A stretch of DNA of 5,137 nt from CAYMAZ01 sp964388575 (GTDB lineage: Bacteria; Bacteroidota; Bacteroidia; Bacteroidales; DTU049), in NCBI GenBank assembly GCA_964388575.1, contig CAYMAZ010000074.1, forward strand, positions 1-5,137, given 5' to 3'. The translations under genes and the position numbers were made by a program. Within the stretch, counting starts at the first letter, position 1; each line of letters starts with the position of its first letter. Under the pieces are notes generated by a model. That model was given only the letters and a program-made list of their open reading frames with translations, was not told the DNA's origin and made no database searches. Positions 1 to 4,962 of this stretch are shown here, piece by piece.

Positions 1-20
1 GTTTTACGTTAATTGTTTAA

Positions 21-44
21 CTTAGGTTCCTGTCCTAATTTTTT
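21..44 (+). terminator. weak intrinsic terminator candidate
   Basis: TTAGG (22-26) can pair with CCTAA (34-38) around a 7-base loop, and the stem is followed directly by six T residues (39-44). This is the shape of a rho-independent terminator but the stem has only five pairs. It could end the transcript of a gene lying left of the window, none of which is visible here. Low confidence because short stems with T-runs are common in AT-rich DNA. Confidence 0.3.
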
Positions 45-55
45 AGACCACTATA

Positions 56-234
56 GTCAACACCAGTTGGAAGGCAATACGCCGTAGTGCAGCTTGACGG
101 CAGGCAGTTGCCTGTGGGCAACTCCTCTCCTGCCTGTTGACTTCCAATGGCCCGGCGTTCAAAAATTGGAAAAATGTCAAGCTGCAGAAAGAATTACACA
201 AACAATTGGCCACCTGCTTCCAACTGACGTGTAC
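56..234. repeat. GC-rich block of nested and competing inverted repeats
   Basis: Seen in the sequence: CAGTTGGAAG (64-73) is the exact inverse of CTTCCAACTG (217-226), and with mismatches the pairing can extend to 56-73 with 217-234. Inside it, TGCAGCTTGAC (88-98) is an exact 11-base inverse of GTCAAGCTGCA (176-186). Inside that lie two hairpins: GGCAGG/AGTTGCC (99-104, 106-112) with GGCAACT/CCTGCC (117-123, 129-134) around a TGTG loop, and TTCCAAT (142-148) with ATTGGAA (165-171). A competing fold pairs 63-73 with 141-150. The stretch 61-160 is 60% G+C by my count, far above the following gene. It may be a recombination-site-like element, a miniature transposable element or a structured RNA. 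No function can be assigned, and strand is unknown. The inverted repeats themselves are certain. Confidence 0.65.
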
Positions 235-262
235 ATGCATTGAAATATTTTTCATACTTTTG

Positions 263-326
263 ATGCGCAGTTCAGGTTCTCTTTTGTTTGCAAACAAGTT
301 TGCACAAAGCAGCCTTCACTGCGCAT
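263..326. repeat. 9-bp inverted repeat enclosing a 14-bp palindrome
   Basis: ATGCGCAGT (263-271) is the exact inverse of ACTGCGCAT (318-326). In the enclosed loop TTGTTTGCAAACAA (284-297) is a perfect palindrome. GTTTGC is also repeated directly at 286-291 and 298-303. The arrangement could form a branched hairpin. It continues the structured nature of the spacer right of the block at 56-234. A near-consensus Bacteroidota -7 box, TACTTTTG (255-262, pattern TAnnTTTG), lies just before it, but no -33 TTG sits at a usual distance, so I do not call a promoter. Confidence 0.5.
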
Positions 327-337
327 ATATGACGGAC

Positions 338-356
338 CATTGGTGCCAATGTTTTT
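338..356 (+). terminator. short hairpin with T-run before the gene at 384
   Basis: CATTG (338-342) pairs with CAATG (347-351) around a GTGC loop, and the next five bases are T (352-356). This looks like a weak intrinsic terminator. Its place only 28 bases before the start codon at 384 is odd for a terminator; it would fit an attenuator-like leader or the end of an untranslated spacer transcript. It could equally be one more arm of the structured spacer. Its ATTGGTGC (339-346) also occurs in spacer 2 at 1000-1007. Confidence 0.3.
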
Positions 357-383
357 AGCGTTACTTGACATAAAACAGATAAC

Positions 384-953
384 ATGAATAGAAAATTGTT
401 AGTTTTTTTTTATTTGATTATTAATTTAATTAACTGTTATTCTCAAGTTGATAACAGGATTTGGAATATTTCAGAGAAAGAAGAAAATGATTTAGTCCAA
501 GAGATTAGAAAAGAATTTAATAACATAAACACCAATGATTCTAAATATCAGATTAAAACAAAAGATTTAGATGGATATTCGACAGATGGAGGAGAATTGA
601 AAGCTTATTATGAACAAAATGATTTAAAAAAAATAATTGTATTATATTATGGAGAGACAGGTAAGGTTGCCATTGACTATTATTTTAAAAATAACAATGT
701 GTTTTTTATTTTTAGGCAAGATTACAGATATAATAGCCCTTATTATGTAACTGAGCCCGATACTAGTATCGGATTAGAGGCATTTGATTATAATAAAACT
801 AAAATTATTGAGAACAGATTTTATATTTCAAACAACAAATTGATTCGGTGGTTGGATTCAGATAAGAAAAAAGTAGATAAAAAGAGTAAAGAATTTCTCA
901 ATAAACAAGTAGAATTAATTGAGGATATTGAATTTATAAAAAGTAAATTATAA
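384..953 (+). CDS. secreted hypothetical protein (189 aa)
   Basis: I do not recognise a named family; I recall similar uncharacterised proteins from Bacteroidota. Residues 1-20 form a signal peptide: a basic start (R3, K4), a hydrophobic core (about 5-17) and then CYSQ, with cleavage likely before Q21 by signal peptidase I. C18 is preceded by L-I-N, a poor lipobox, so lipoprotein sorting is less likely. The mature part should be periplasmic or exported. It opens with a charged, probably helical stretch (about 31-45), then alternates short hydrophobic and polar runs suggesting beta strands (about 71-150, for example KKIIVLYYGETGKVAIDYY), and ends in a Lys/Glu-rich helix (about 159-189). The start at 384 is chosen because the signal peptide begins there; the leader is A-rich with no Shine-Dalgarno. 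Base composition is very AT-rich, below the other genes. It stands alone between structured spacers, which suggests a separately acquired unit. Confidence 0.75.
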   Translation: MNRKLLVFFYLIINLINCYSQVDNRIWNISEKEENDLVQEIRKEFNNINTNDSKYQIKTKDLDGYSTDGGELKAYYEQNDLKKIIVLYYGETGKVAIDYYFKNNNVFFIFRQDYRYNSPYYVTEPDTSIGLEAFDYNKTKIIENRFYISNNKLIRWLDSDKKKVDKKSKEFLNKQVELIEDIEFIKSKL

Positions 954-965
954 TAACAAAGCACA

Positions 966-1008
966 GGCACTAACACTCCATAAAAACAAAGCGGGGTGAA
1001 TTGGTGCT
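966..1008. repeat. imperfect hairpin with bulge in spacer 2
   Basis: GGCACTAA (966-973) pairs with TTGGTGCT (1001-1008) and CACTCC (974-979) with GGGGTG (993-998), with G-T wobbles. Two unpaired A residues (999-1000) bulge from the right arm. The loop is about 13 bases and A-rich. It begins 12 bases after the stop codon of the gene at 384-953 and has no following T-run, so it is not a typical intrinsic terminator. A bulged imperfect hairpin just after a stop codon recalls folded integron attC sites, but the terminal consensus boxes are not matched. Confidence 0.45.
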
Positions 1009-1030
1009 CTGACAATTAAAACAAAACACA

Positions 1031-1107
1031 AACGTGCAAAGGGCTGACAAGTTGTTCGGGCTCACACCCGCTCAATTTTTATGGCGAAACCGTTGGCAAA
1101 CATAAAA
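1031..1107. other. GC-richer second half of spacer 2
   Basis: Bases 1031-1100 are 50% G+C by my count. They include a small CGGG/CCCG hairpin (1057-1060 with 1067-1070), a direct repeat of GGGCT (1041-1045, 1058-1062) and, at the end, CCGTTGGCA (1090-1098) followed by ACATAAAA (1100-1107). The CCGTTGGCA nonamer returns in spacer 3 at 3151-3159. No open reading frame or promoter consensus is visible. The AT-rich leader of the next gene starts immediately after. Confidence 0.4.
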
Positions 1108-1119
1108 AAAACATGAAAT

Positions 1120-3024
1120 ATGAAAAAAATCACAACGCTACTTATTAGCATCTCAATTCTCATAAGTGTTAATGCCCAGCATTTCGAATGGGCAAAGACC
1201 ATCGATGGCGTTAATCAGGTTACATCCATTATAACTGATGAAAGCGAAAATATTTATTCAACCGGATATTTTTCAGGAACGGTGAATTTTGATCCTGGCG
1301 TTGGATTGTGGACTTTAACTGCGATTGGACAATCGGATATATTTATCGCTAAAATGAATGCTGCAGGTGATTTTGAATGGATTAAGCAAATTGGCGGACC
1401 CGAATATGAACGGAGTCGTTCTATTGCGCTTGATGAGGCAGGAAACATTTATATTACAGGTGGTTTTCAAGACACAGTTGATTTCAATCCAGCAACCGGC
1501 ATTTCAGATACTTCGTTTTTAAGTGCTACAGGATTAAGTTTCGATATTTTTGTTTTAAAACTGGACTCTAACGGCATGTTTAAATGGGCAAAAAAAATTG
1601 GAGGACCCAATAATGATTTGGGTCATGCAATTACTGCTGACAGTGAATCATCTGTTTATATTACAGGTCGTTTTATTGAGACTGTAGATTTTGACCCCGA
1701 CACTATTGGTTCTTACGTTCTGACGTCTTCCGGATTTGAAGATGCATTTATTTGCAAACTTGACTCTTTGGGTAATTTTTGTTGGGCCATGAAAATAGGT
1801 GGAGCTGATTATGATTGTGGGGAATCCATTAAAGTTGACAACGACAACAACATCTATACGGCCGGAGGTTTTTCAGGAACTGTTGATTTCGACCCTGGAG
1901 CAGGAGTTTACAATCTCACATCTTTATCAGGCAGTCTTGACCCCTATTTTATCAAACTAAGCAGTACCGGCAATTTAATTTGGGCTAGAAGTTTCGAAAG
2001 CCCTTATTGGGCATATAATCAGGTAATTGATGTTGATTATTTGGGAAATGTTTTTTGTGCCGGTGGCTATCAAATTACAATTGATGTTGACCCCGGACTT
2101 GGTATTTCTGACACTTGTATCTTTCAGTCCGGTGGTAGCTTTATCACCAAATTAGATTCTTCGGGTAATTTTAGGTGGGCAAAACAATTCCAGGGAGAAT
2201 GTAGAATATTATCCATTGATCTGGACGAAGACAACAATATATATACTACCGGTGATTTTAACCAACTAATGGATTTTGACCCTGATGATAGCAGCTCTTT
2301 TATTTTGAATGGATACGATAGTGATGTGTTTATTTCAAAACTGGATTCTTTAGATGCGTTTTCATGGGTAGCTCAAATCGCAGGGTATCAAACTTATGAA
2401 GTTGGATTATCAATATCTGTAAAGAATGGGAATGTGTATTGCGGAGGAATTTTTACAGGCTCTGTGGATTTTGATCCCAGCGCAACAGCTGAATATTGGT
2501 TAACCTCAACTGTCGGAAACAATAATTCTTTTATCCACAAAATGTATCAATGCAATCTTGATGTTTCAGTAACACAAGATAATCTGACTCTGACTGCAAG
2601 TGCATCAGGTGCAACATACCAGTGGCTCGATTGTAACAATTCGTATTCTGCTATCGCGGGAGAAACAAACCAATCTTTTAATGTAACCCAAAATGGAAGC
2701 TACGCGGTCGAAATAACTCAAAATGCTTGTGTCGACACTTCGGCTTGTTGTATTATAAATGATGTTGGAATTTTGGAAAACACTTTTGGCAATACCTTAA
2801 CCGTTTATCCAAATCCAACTGACGAAGTAATTAAAATTAACTTAGGTGAACCCCTAAAAGAATTTACTGTTGAAGTCACTGATATGAACGGCAAAAGAAT
2901 AAGTCAATCAACCTATAAAAACACCGAAATGTTAGAAATGCATTTAGATGTTCCGTCAGGCATCTATCTGATGATGATTCATTCAGGAAATAAGAACGCA
3001 ACTATAAGATTAATAAAGAATTAA
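1120..3024 (+). CDS. secreted SBBP-repeat beta-propeller protein with T9SS sorting domain (634 aa)
   Basis: Residues 1-19 are a signal peptide (MKK, hydrophobic core, cleavage after VNA before Q20). Seven repeats of about 63-70 residues follow, starting near 22, 85, 154, 220, 286, 351 and 414. Each opens with F/L-x-W, has a D-x-x-x-N-I/V-Y-x-x-G strand and a V-D-F-D-P-like turn (FDP, FNP, FDP, FDP, VDP, FDP, FDP), and closes near K-L-D-S-x-G-N. Seven such SBBP-type units suggest a seven-bladed propeller. Residues about 479-545 resemble an Ig-like domain common in T9SS cargo (TYQW, NGSYAVEITQNAC). Residues about 558-634 are a type A T9SS C-terminal domain, with VYPNPT, a V-D-MNGK strand, P-SGIYLM and a basic end. 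It should therefore be exported by Sec and then moved to the cell surface or outside, with the tail removed. Its ligand or activity is unknown; a binding or adhesion role is a guess. An earlier ATG at 1113 is out of frame and quickly stops. Confidence 0.92.
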   Translation: MKKITTLLISISILISVNAQHFEWAKTIDGVNQVTSIITDESENIYSTGYFSGTVNFDPGVGLWTLTAIGQSDIFIAKMNAAGDFEWIKQIGGPEYERSRSIALDEAGNIYITGGFQDTVDFNPATGISDTSFLSATGLSFDIFVLKLDSNGMFKWAKKIGGPNNDLGHAITADSESSVYITGRFIETVDFDPDTIGSYVLTSSGFEDAFICKLDSLGNFCWAMKIGGADYDCGESIKVDNDNNIYTAGGFSGTVDFDPGAGVYNLTSLSGSLDPYFIKLSSTGNLIWARSFESPYWAYNQVIDVDYLGNVFCAGGYQITIDVDPGLGISDTCIFQSGGSFITKLDSSGNFRWAKQFQGECRILSIDLDEDNNIYTTGDFNQLMDFDPDDSSSFILNGYDSDVFISKLDSLDAFSWVAQIAGYQTYEVGLSISVKNGNVYCGGIFTGSVDFDPSATAEYWLTSTVGNNNSFIHKMYQCNLDVSVTQDNLTLTASASGATYQWLDCNNSYSAIAGETNQSFNVTQNGSYAVEITQNACVDTSACCIINDVGILENTFGNTLTVYPNPTDEVIKINLGEPLKEFTVEVTDMNGKRISQSTYKNTEMLEMHLDVPSGIYLMMIHSGNKNATIRLIKN

Positions 3025-3046
3025 CGTTTGCGATCATCATGTAAAA

Positions 3047-3138
3047 GAAGTAGCAGGGTTTATAACGTGTTCGAGCGTTCTACCTCCCATCAAGTTCAGT
3101 TTAGTTTGACATGCAAACACTTCGAATCCCGCCACTTC
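3047..3138. repeat. long imperfect hairpin in spacer 3
   Basis: The left arm from GAAGT (3047-3051) to GTGTT (3067-3071) pairs with the right arm from AACAC (3116-3120) to ACTTC (3134-3138). Both ends match exactly and the middle matches with A-C mismatches (3052 and 3055 against C) and a small offset. Inside the loop TCAAGTT (3090-3096) can pair with AGTTTGA (3103-3109), using two G-T wobbles. It starts 22 bases after the stop of the propeller gene and has no T-run, so it is not a standard terminator. It parallels the hairpins of spacers 1 and 2. Confidence 0.4.
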
Positions 3139-3150
3139 GCATACATTTAT

Positions 3151-3159
3151 CCGTTGGCA
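3151..3159. repeat. CCGTTGGCA motif, second copy
   Basis: This nonamer is identical to 1090-1098. Both copies close the structured spacer and stand 36 (here) and 22 (there) bases before the leader ATG of the following gene at 3195 and 1120. After it the sequence turns AT-rich and includes ACTTGACA (3176-3183), which is also found before the gene at 384 (363-370). Spacer 1 has only a weaker relative, GCGTTAC (358-364). Meaning unknown. Confidence 0.4.
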
Positions 3160-3194
3160 GTAATGCTGTGTGAAAACTTGACAAATCAAATACG

Positions 3195-3644
3195 ATGAAA
3201 ATTGAAAAAATTATCGAAAATAAGAAACAATACCTTGACTTATTGTTGCTGGCTGACGAGCAGGAAAATATGATTGACAATTATTTGGCGTGTGGAGACT
3301 TGTTTGCTTTATATGATGATGATTTGAAAAGTGTTTGCGTTGTAGTGCCAGTAAATGATGAAACCTGCGAGTTGAAAAACATAGCGACATACGAGAAATA
3401 TCAAGGGAAAGGATATGGTAAAGCTTTGATAAACTTCATTGCTGATTTCTATAAAAACGACTACAAAACAATGCTTGTCGGGACAGGTGAAACGCCAGGC
3501 ATATTGTCATTTTATGAAGGGTGCGGATTTGAAAAGTCACATCGGGTAAAGAATTTTTTTACAGACAATTACGATCACCCAATGTTTGATGGCGACATCC
3601 AACTTATTGATATGATTTATCTAAAAAAGGATTTAGAAGAATAG
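3195..3644 (+). CDS. GNAT family N-acetyltransferase, YvbK-like (149 aa)
   Basis: The protein probably moves an acetyl group from acetyl-CoA to an amino group of an unknown substrate in the cytoplasm. The acetyl-CoA pyrophosphate loop is Q70-G-K-G-Y-G75 (motif Q/R-x-x-G-x-G), preceded by the strand ELKNIAT (59-65). Motif B follows as LSFYEGCGF (104-112). The tail F-F-T-D-N-Y, then D-M-I-Y-L near the end, matches my memory of the Bacillus YvbK group of small GNAT proteins, as does the length. No signal peptide or membrane segment. The start at 3195 gives the complete fold; the leader is A-rich and carries ACTTGACA eleven bases before the ATG. It stands alone behind spacer 3. Only pseudogene fragments follow the stop. 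GNAT genes are frequent passengers of cassettes and genomic islands, which fits the layout but does not prove it. Confidence 0.88.
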   Translation: MKIEKIIENKKQYLDLLLLADEQENMIDNYLACGDLFALYDDDLKSVCVVVPVNDETCELKNIATYEKYQGKGYGKALINFIADFYKNDYKTMLVGTGETPGILSFYEGCGFEKSHRVKNFFTDNYDHPMFDGDIQLIDMIYLKKDLEE

Positions 3645-3800
3645 CAGCAATGGAATGAAAACAAGAAAGTGAGATACATAATGTCAAAAGACTTAATGAA
3701 AGGTGAAATTTTGATTGGTCAAACCAAAACCGAAGTCATTGACATTTTTGGAACTGAAATTCATACACACGATGAGAATCACAGGAATTACAATTCAGGG
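3645..3800 (+). pseudogene. internal fragment of an SmpA/BamE-like Bacteroidota protein
   Basis: Read directly on from the GNAT stop in the same frame, the DNA encodes QQWNENKKVRYIMSKDL and then KGEILIGQTKTEVIDIFG, followed by a stretch ending NYNSG near 3800. The pattern W-x(n)-R-x-x-M-x-x-D-L, L-I-G-x-T-K-x-E-V-I-x-x-x-G is one I recall from small uncharacterised exported proteins of Bacteroidota related in style to SmpA/BamE lipoproteins. In those, an N-terminal signal precedes it and a hydrophobic C-terminal half follows. Both are missing here. A GTG (3669) or ATG (3681) start could give a 60-64 residue product, but the similarity begins upstream of both, right at the GNAT stop. I therefore read it as a decayed fragment, not a gene. 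After about 3800 the frame runs into unrelated GNAT sequence read out of phase. Confidence 0.55.
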
Positions 3801-3919
3801 GTTGTAACGAGATTCTTATTGCAGATCAGGATCAAGAAAATACAACCTCTGTCAAAGTGCTAGAAAAATGCGGATTTGGAGCAACCAACATGGGGTTATA
3901 CAAACTAAAAAATCGATGA
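3797..3919 (+). pseudogene. C-terminal remnant of a GNAT acetyltransferase
   Basis: In a different frame from the fragment before it, the DNA reads GCNEILIADQDQ, then ENTTSVKVLEKCGF, then a short tail GATNMGLYKLKNR and TGA (3917-3919). N-x-x-S-x-x-V-L-E-K-x-G-F is the motif B end of GNAT enzymes, especially the RimJ/RimL-like type. Everything before it, including the acetyl-CoA loop, is absent, and this frame has a stop at 3773-3775 with no start codon before the motif. So it is a 5'-truncated pseudogene. The junction with the preceding fragment lies at about 3797-3804. The stop overlaps the start of the next gene (ATGA), which suggests that the full gene was once translationally coupled to it. 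Confidence 0.65.
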
Positions 3920-4407
3920 TTGAATCTCTTACAATAAGACCGATTACCAAAAAGGAGTTTAGATTTCTGGACACAATGCTATATCATGCAATATATGTGC
4001 CTCCGGGACAGGAAAAACTTCCAACTGATATAATTGAACATCCTGACATTTCAAGATATACAAAAAATTTTGGCCGGGAAGGTGATTTTTGTCTTGTTGC
4101 TCAAATCCATGATGAATTGGTTGGAGCCATTTGGATCAGACATTTTGATGAAACAAATAAAGGCTATGGATTTGTTGATTCCGGCATTCCTGAACTCAGC
4201 ATGGCATTGTACGAGCAATTCCGGAACAAAGGAATTGGGACTATTCTTTTAAAAACCATGATCCAAACTTTGGCTGATAAAGGCTGCCGACAAATTTCAC
4301 TCAGTGTTGATATCATCAATTACGCTTATGATTTTTATAAAAAAACCGGTTTTAAAGATCATAAAATGGTTGGAGATTCAATGACCATGGTATTCAATAT
4401 TCAATAA
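3916..4407 (+). CDS. GNAT family N-acetyltransferase (163 aa)
   Basis: A probable cytoplasmic acetyl-CoA-dependent acetyltransferase with unknown substrate. With the start at 3916 the protein opens MIESLTIRPITKKEF, the usual GNAT first strand. The acetyl-CoA loop is R103-N-K-G-I-G108 after the strand GIPELSMALY (90-99), and motif B is YAYDFYKKTGF (136-146). A longer frame begins at an ATG at 3868, but its extra 16 residues are an out-of-phase reading of the preceding GNAT remnant, so I reject that start. The ATG overlaps the remnant's stop by four bases. The segment LYHAIYVPPGQEKLP (22-36) recurs, as far as I recall, in an uncharacterised GNAT subgroup. The gene's natural promoter may have been lost with the 5' part of its upstream partner; none is evident in 3645-3915. 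It is followed by a 72-base gap and then the NTF2/dehydrogenase pair. Confidence 0.88.
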   Translation: MIESLTIRPITKKEFRFLDTMLYHAIYVPPGQEKLPTDIIEHPDISRYTKNFGREGDFCLVAQIHDELVGAIWIRHFDETNKGYGFVDSGIPELSMALYEQFRNKGIGTILLKTMIQTLADKGCRQISLSVDIINYAYDFYKKTGFKDHKMVGDSMTMVFNIQ

Positions 4408-4439
4408 ATTATCACTTATAAAACAAAATAAATATTTAA

Positions 4440-4470
4440 TTTTATGAACCCTTAATATAAATTCATAAAA
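4440..4470. promoter_or_regulatory. 9-bp inverted repeat upstream of the NTF2-like gene
   Basis: TTTTATGAA (4440-4448) and TTCATAAAA (4462-4470) are exact inverses separated by 13 bases and end 9 bases before the start at 4480. There is no T-run of terminator quality after it. It may be an operator for a dimeric regulator, or a leader hairpin. TAATTTTA (4437-4444) is one base from the Bacteroidota -7 consensus TAnnTTTG, without a clear -33 partner. The repeat is certain; its role is inferred. Confidence 0.35.
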
Positions 4471-4479
4471 AATGAAAAA

Positions 4480-4953
4480 ATGAATTCACCAGAACTGCCT
4501 GTAACTGATTCACAGGAGAAGGTTACAATTAATGTTGATACAATTAAAGACTTATGGTCACAAACGTACAACCGTGAAGGAAAACCTGACTGGTCGCACA
4601 TATTTCCATATTATCATAAGGACATTATTTTTCAGGACACCATTCAGAGAATTGAAGGCATTGATAATTTTGTAGCCATGTGTAACCGGCTTACCAAACG
4701 GACGAAGCAATTAAAAATGGAAATCGTATCCATTGCTCAAAATGATAATGTGATCATGTTCGACTGGGTGATGACCATGATGTTTAAGAAATATCCAAAC
4801 ACACCAATATACGGTGCAACCAAACTGGTTCTCAGCGAAGATGGTTTGATTAAGGAACAACGTGATTACTATGATTTGTGGGGCGATATTTTCAACAATA
4901 TACCCAGATTTGGTAAGATGTACCGTAGATTTCTAATTAAGAAATTTGGTTAA
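4480..4953 (+). CDS. SnoaL/NTF2-like protein (157 aa)
   Basis: The length, the W-S-x-x-Y start of the first helix (26-30), the strand YYHKDIIFQDTIQRIEG (44-60) and the long strands at about 79-118 fit the cone-shaped NTF2/SnoaL fold. The end, EQRDYYDLW (126-134) then NNIPRFGKMYRRFL, is characteristic of a subgroup that I recall next to short-chain dehydrogenases. The family includes small-molecule isomerases, cyclases and non-catalytic binding proteins; the reaction here is unknown. There is no signal peptide, so it is cytoplasmic. The start at 4480 is preceded by a three-codon ATG-AAA-AAA-TGA (4472-4483), whose stop overlaps it; this is probably incidental. The dehydrogenase gene starts 9 bases after the stop, so the two are very likely co-transcribed. 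In other bacteria, comparable NTF2-like plus dehydrogenase pairs occur, to my memory, in light- or oxidative-stress-linked lipid operons; whether that applies here is inference. Confidence 0.85.
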   Translation: MNSPELPVTDSQEKVTINVDTIKDLWSQTYNREGKPDWSHIFPYYHKDIIFQDTIQRIEGIDNFVAMCNRLTKRTKQLKMEIVSIAQNDNVIMFDWVMTMMFKKYPNTPIYGATKLVLSEDGLIKEQRDYYDLWGDIFNNIPRFGKMYRRFLIKKFG

Positions 4954-4962
4954 TCCTGATTT

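Noticed and set aside
56..234. Retron msr/msd region
   Set aside because: Long inverted repeats are suggestive, but no reverse transcriptase gene lies downstream; the next gene is an exported hypothetical protein.
43..297. 84-residue - strand open frame in spacer 1
   Set aside because: Covers the same palindromic region, so it partly mirrors the + strand frame; no domain, no convincing start context.
137..358. 73-residue + strand open frame in spacer 1
   Set aside because: It runs through the inverted-repeat block, has a Cys/His-rich composition unlike the AT-rich real genes and shows no recognisable domain; most likely non-coding.
426..446. Lipoprotein signal around C18 of the gene at 384
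   Set aside because: The residues before the cysteine (L-I-N) are a poor lipobox; ordinary signal peptidase I cleavage after YS fits better.
821..1015. Reverse-strand frame of 64 residues
   Set aside because: Overlaps the 3' end of the exported hypothetical gene and the hairpin after it; a shadow frame with no recognisable content.
954..1119. Canonical integron attC site
   Set aside because: GTTGGCA does not satisfy GTTRRRY, no matching RYYYAAC partner was found at the other end, and no integrase is visible; only the general hairpin layout is similar.
3868..3915. Upstream start for the GNAT at 3916
   Set aside because: The added 16 residues are an out-of-frame reading of the preceding GNAT tail, while ATG 3916 gives the normal GNAT N-terminus.
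4034..4252. 72-residue + strand frame inside the second GNAT gene
   Set aside because: Lies entirely inside the clear GNAT reading frame; shadow.
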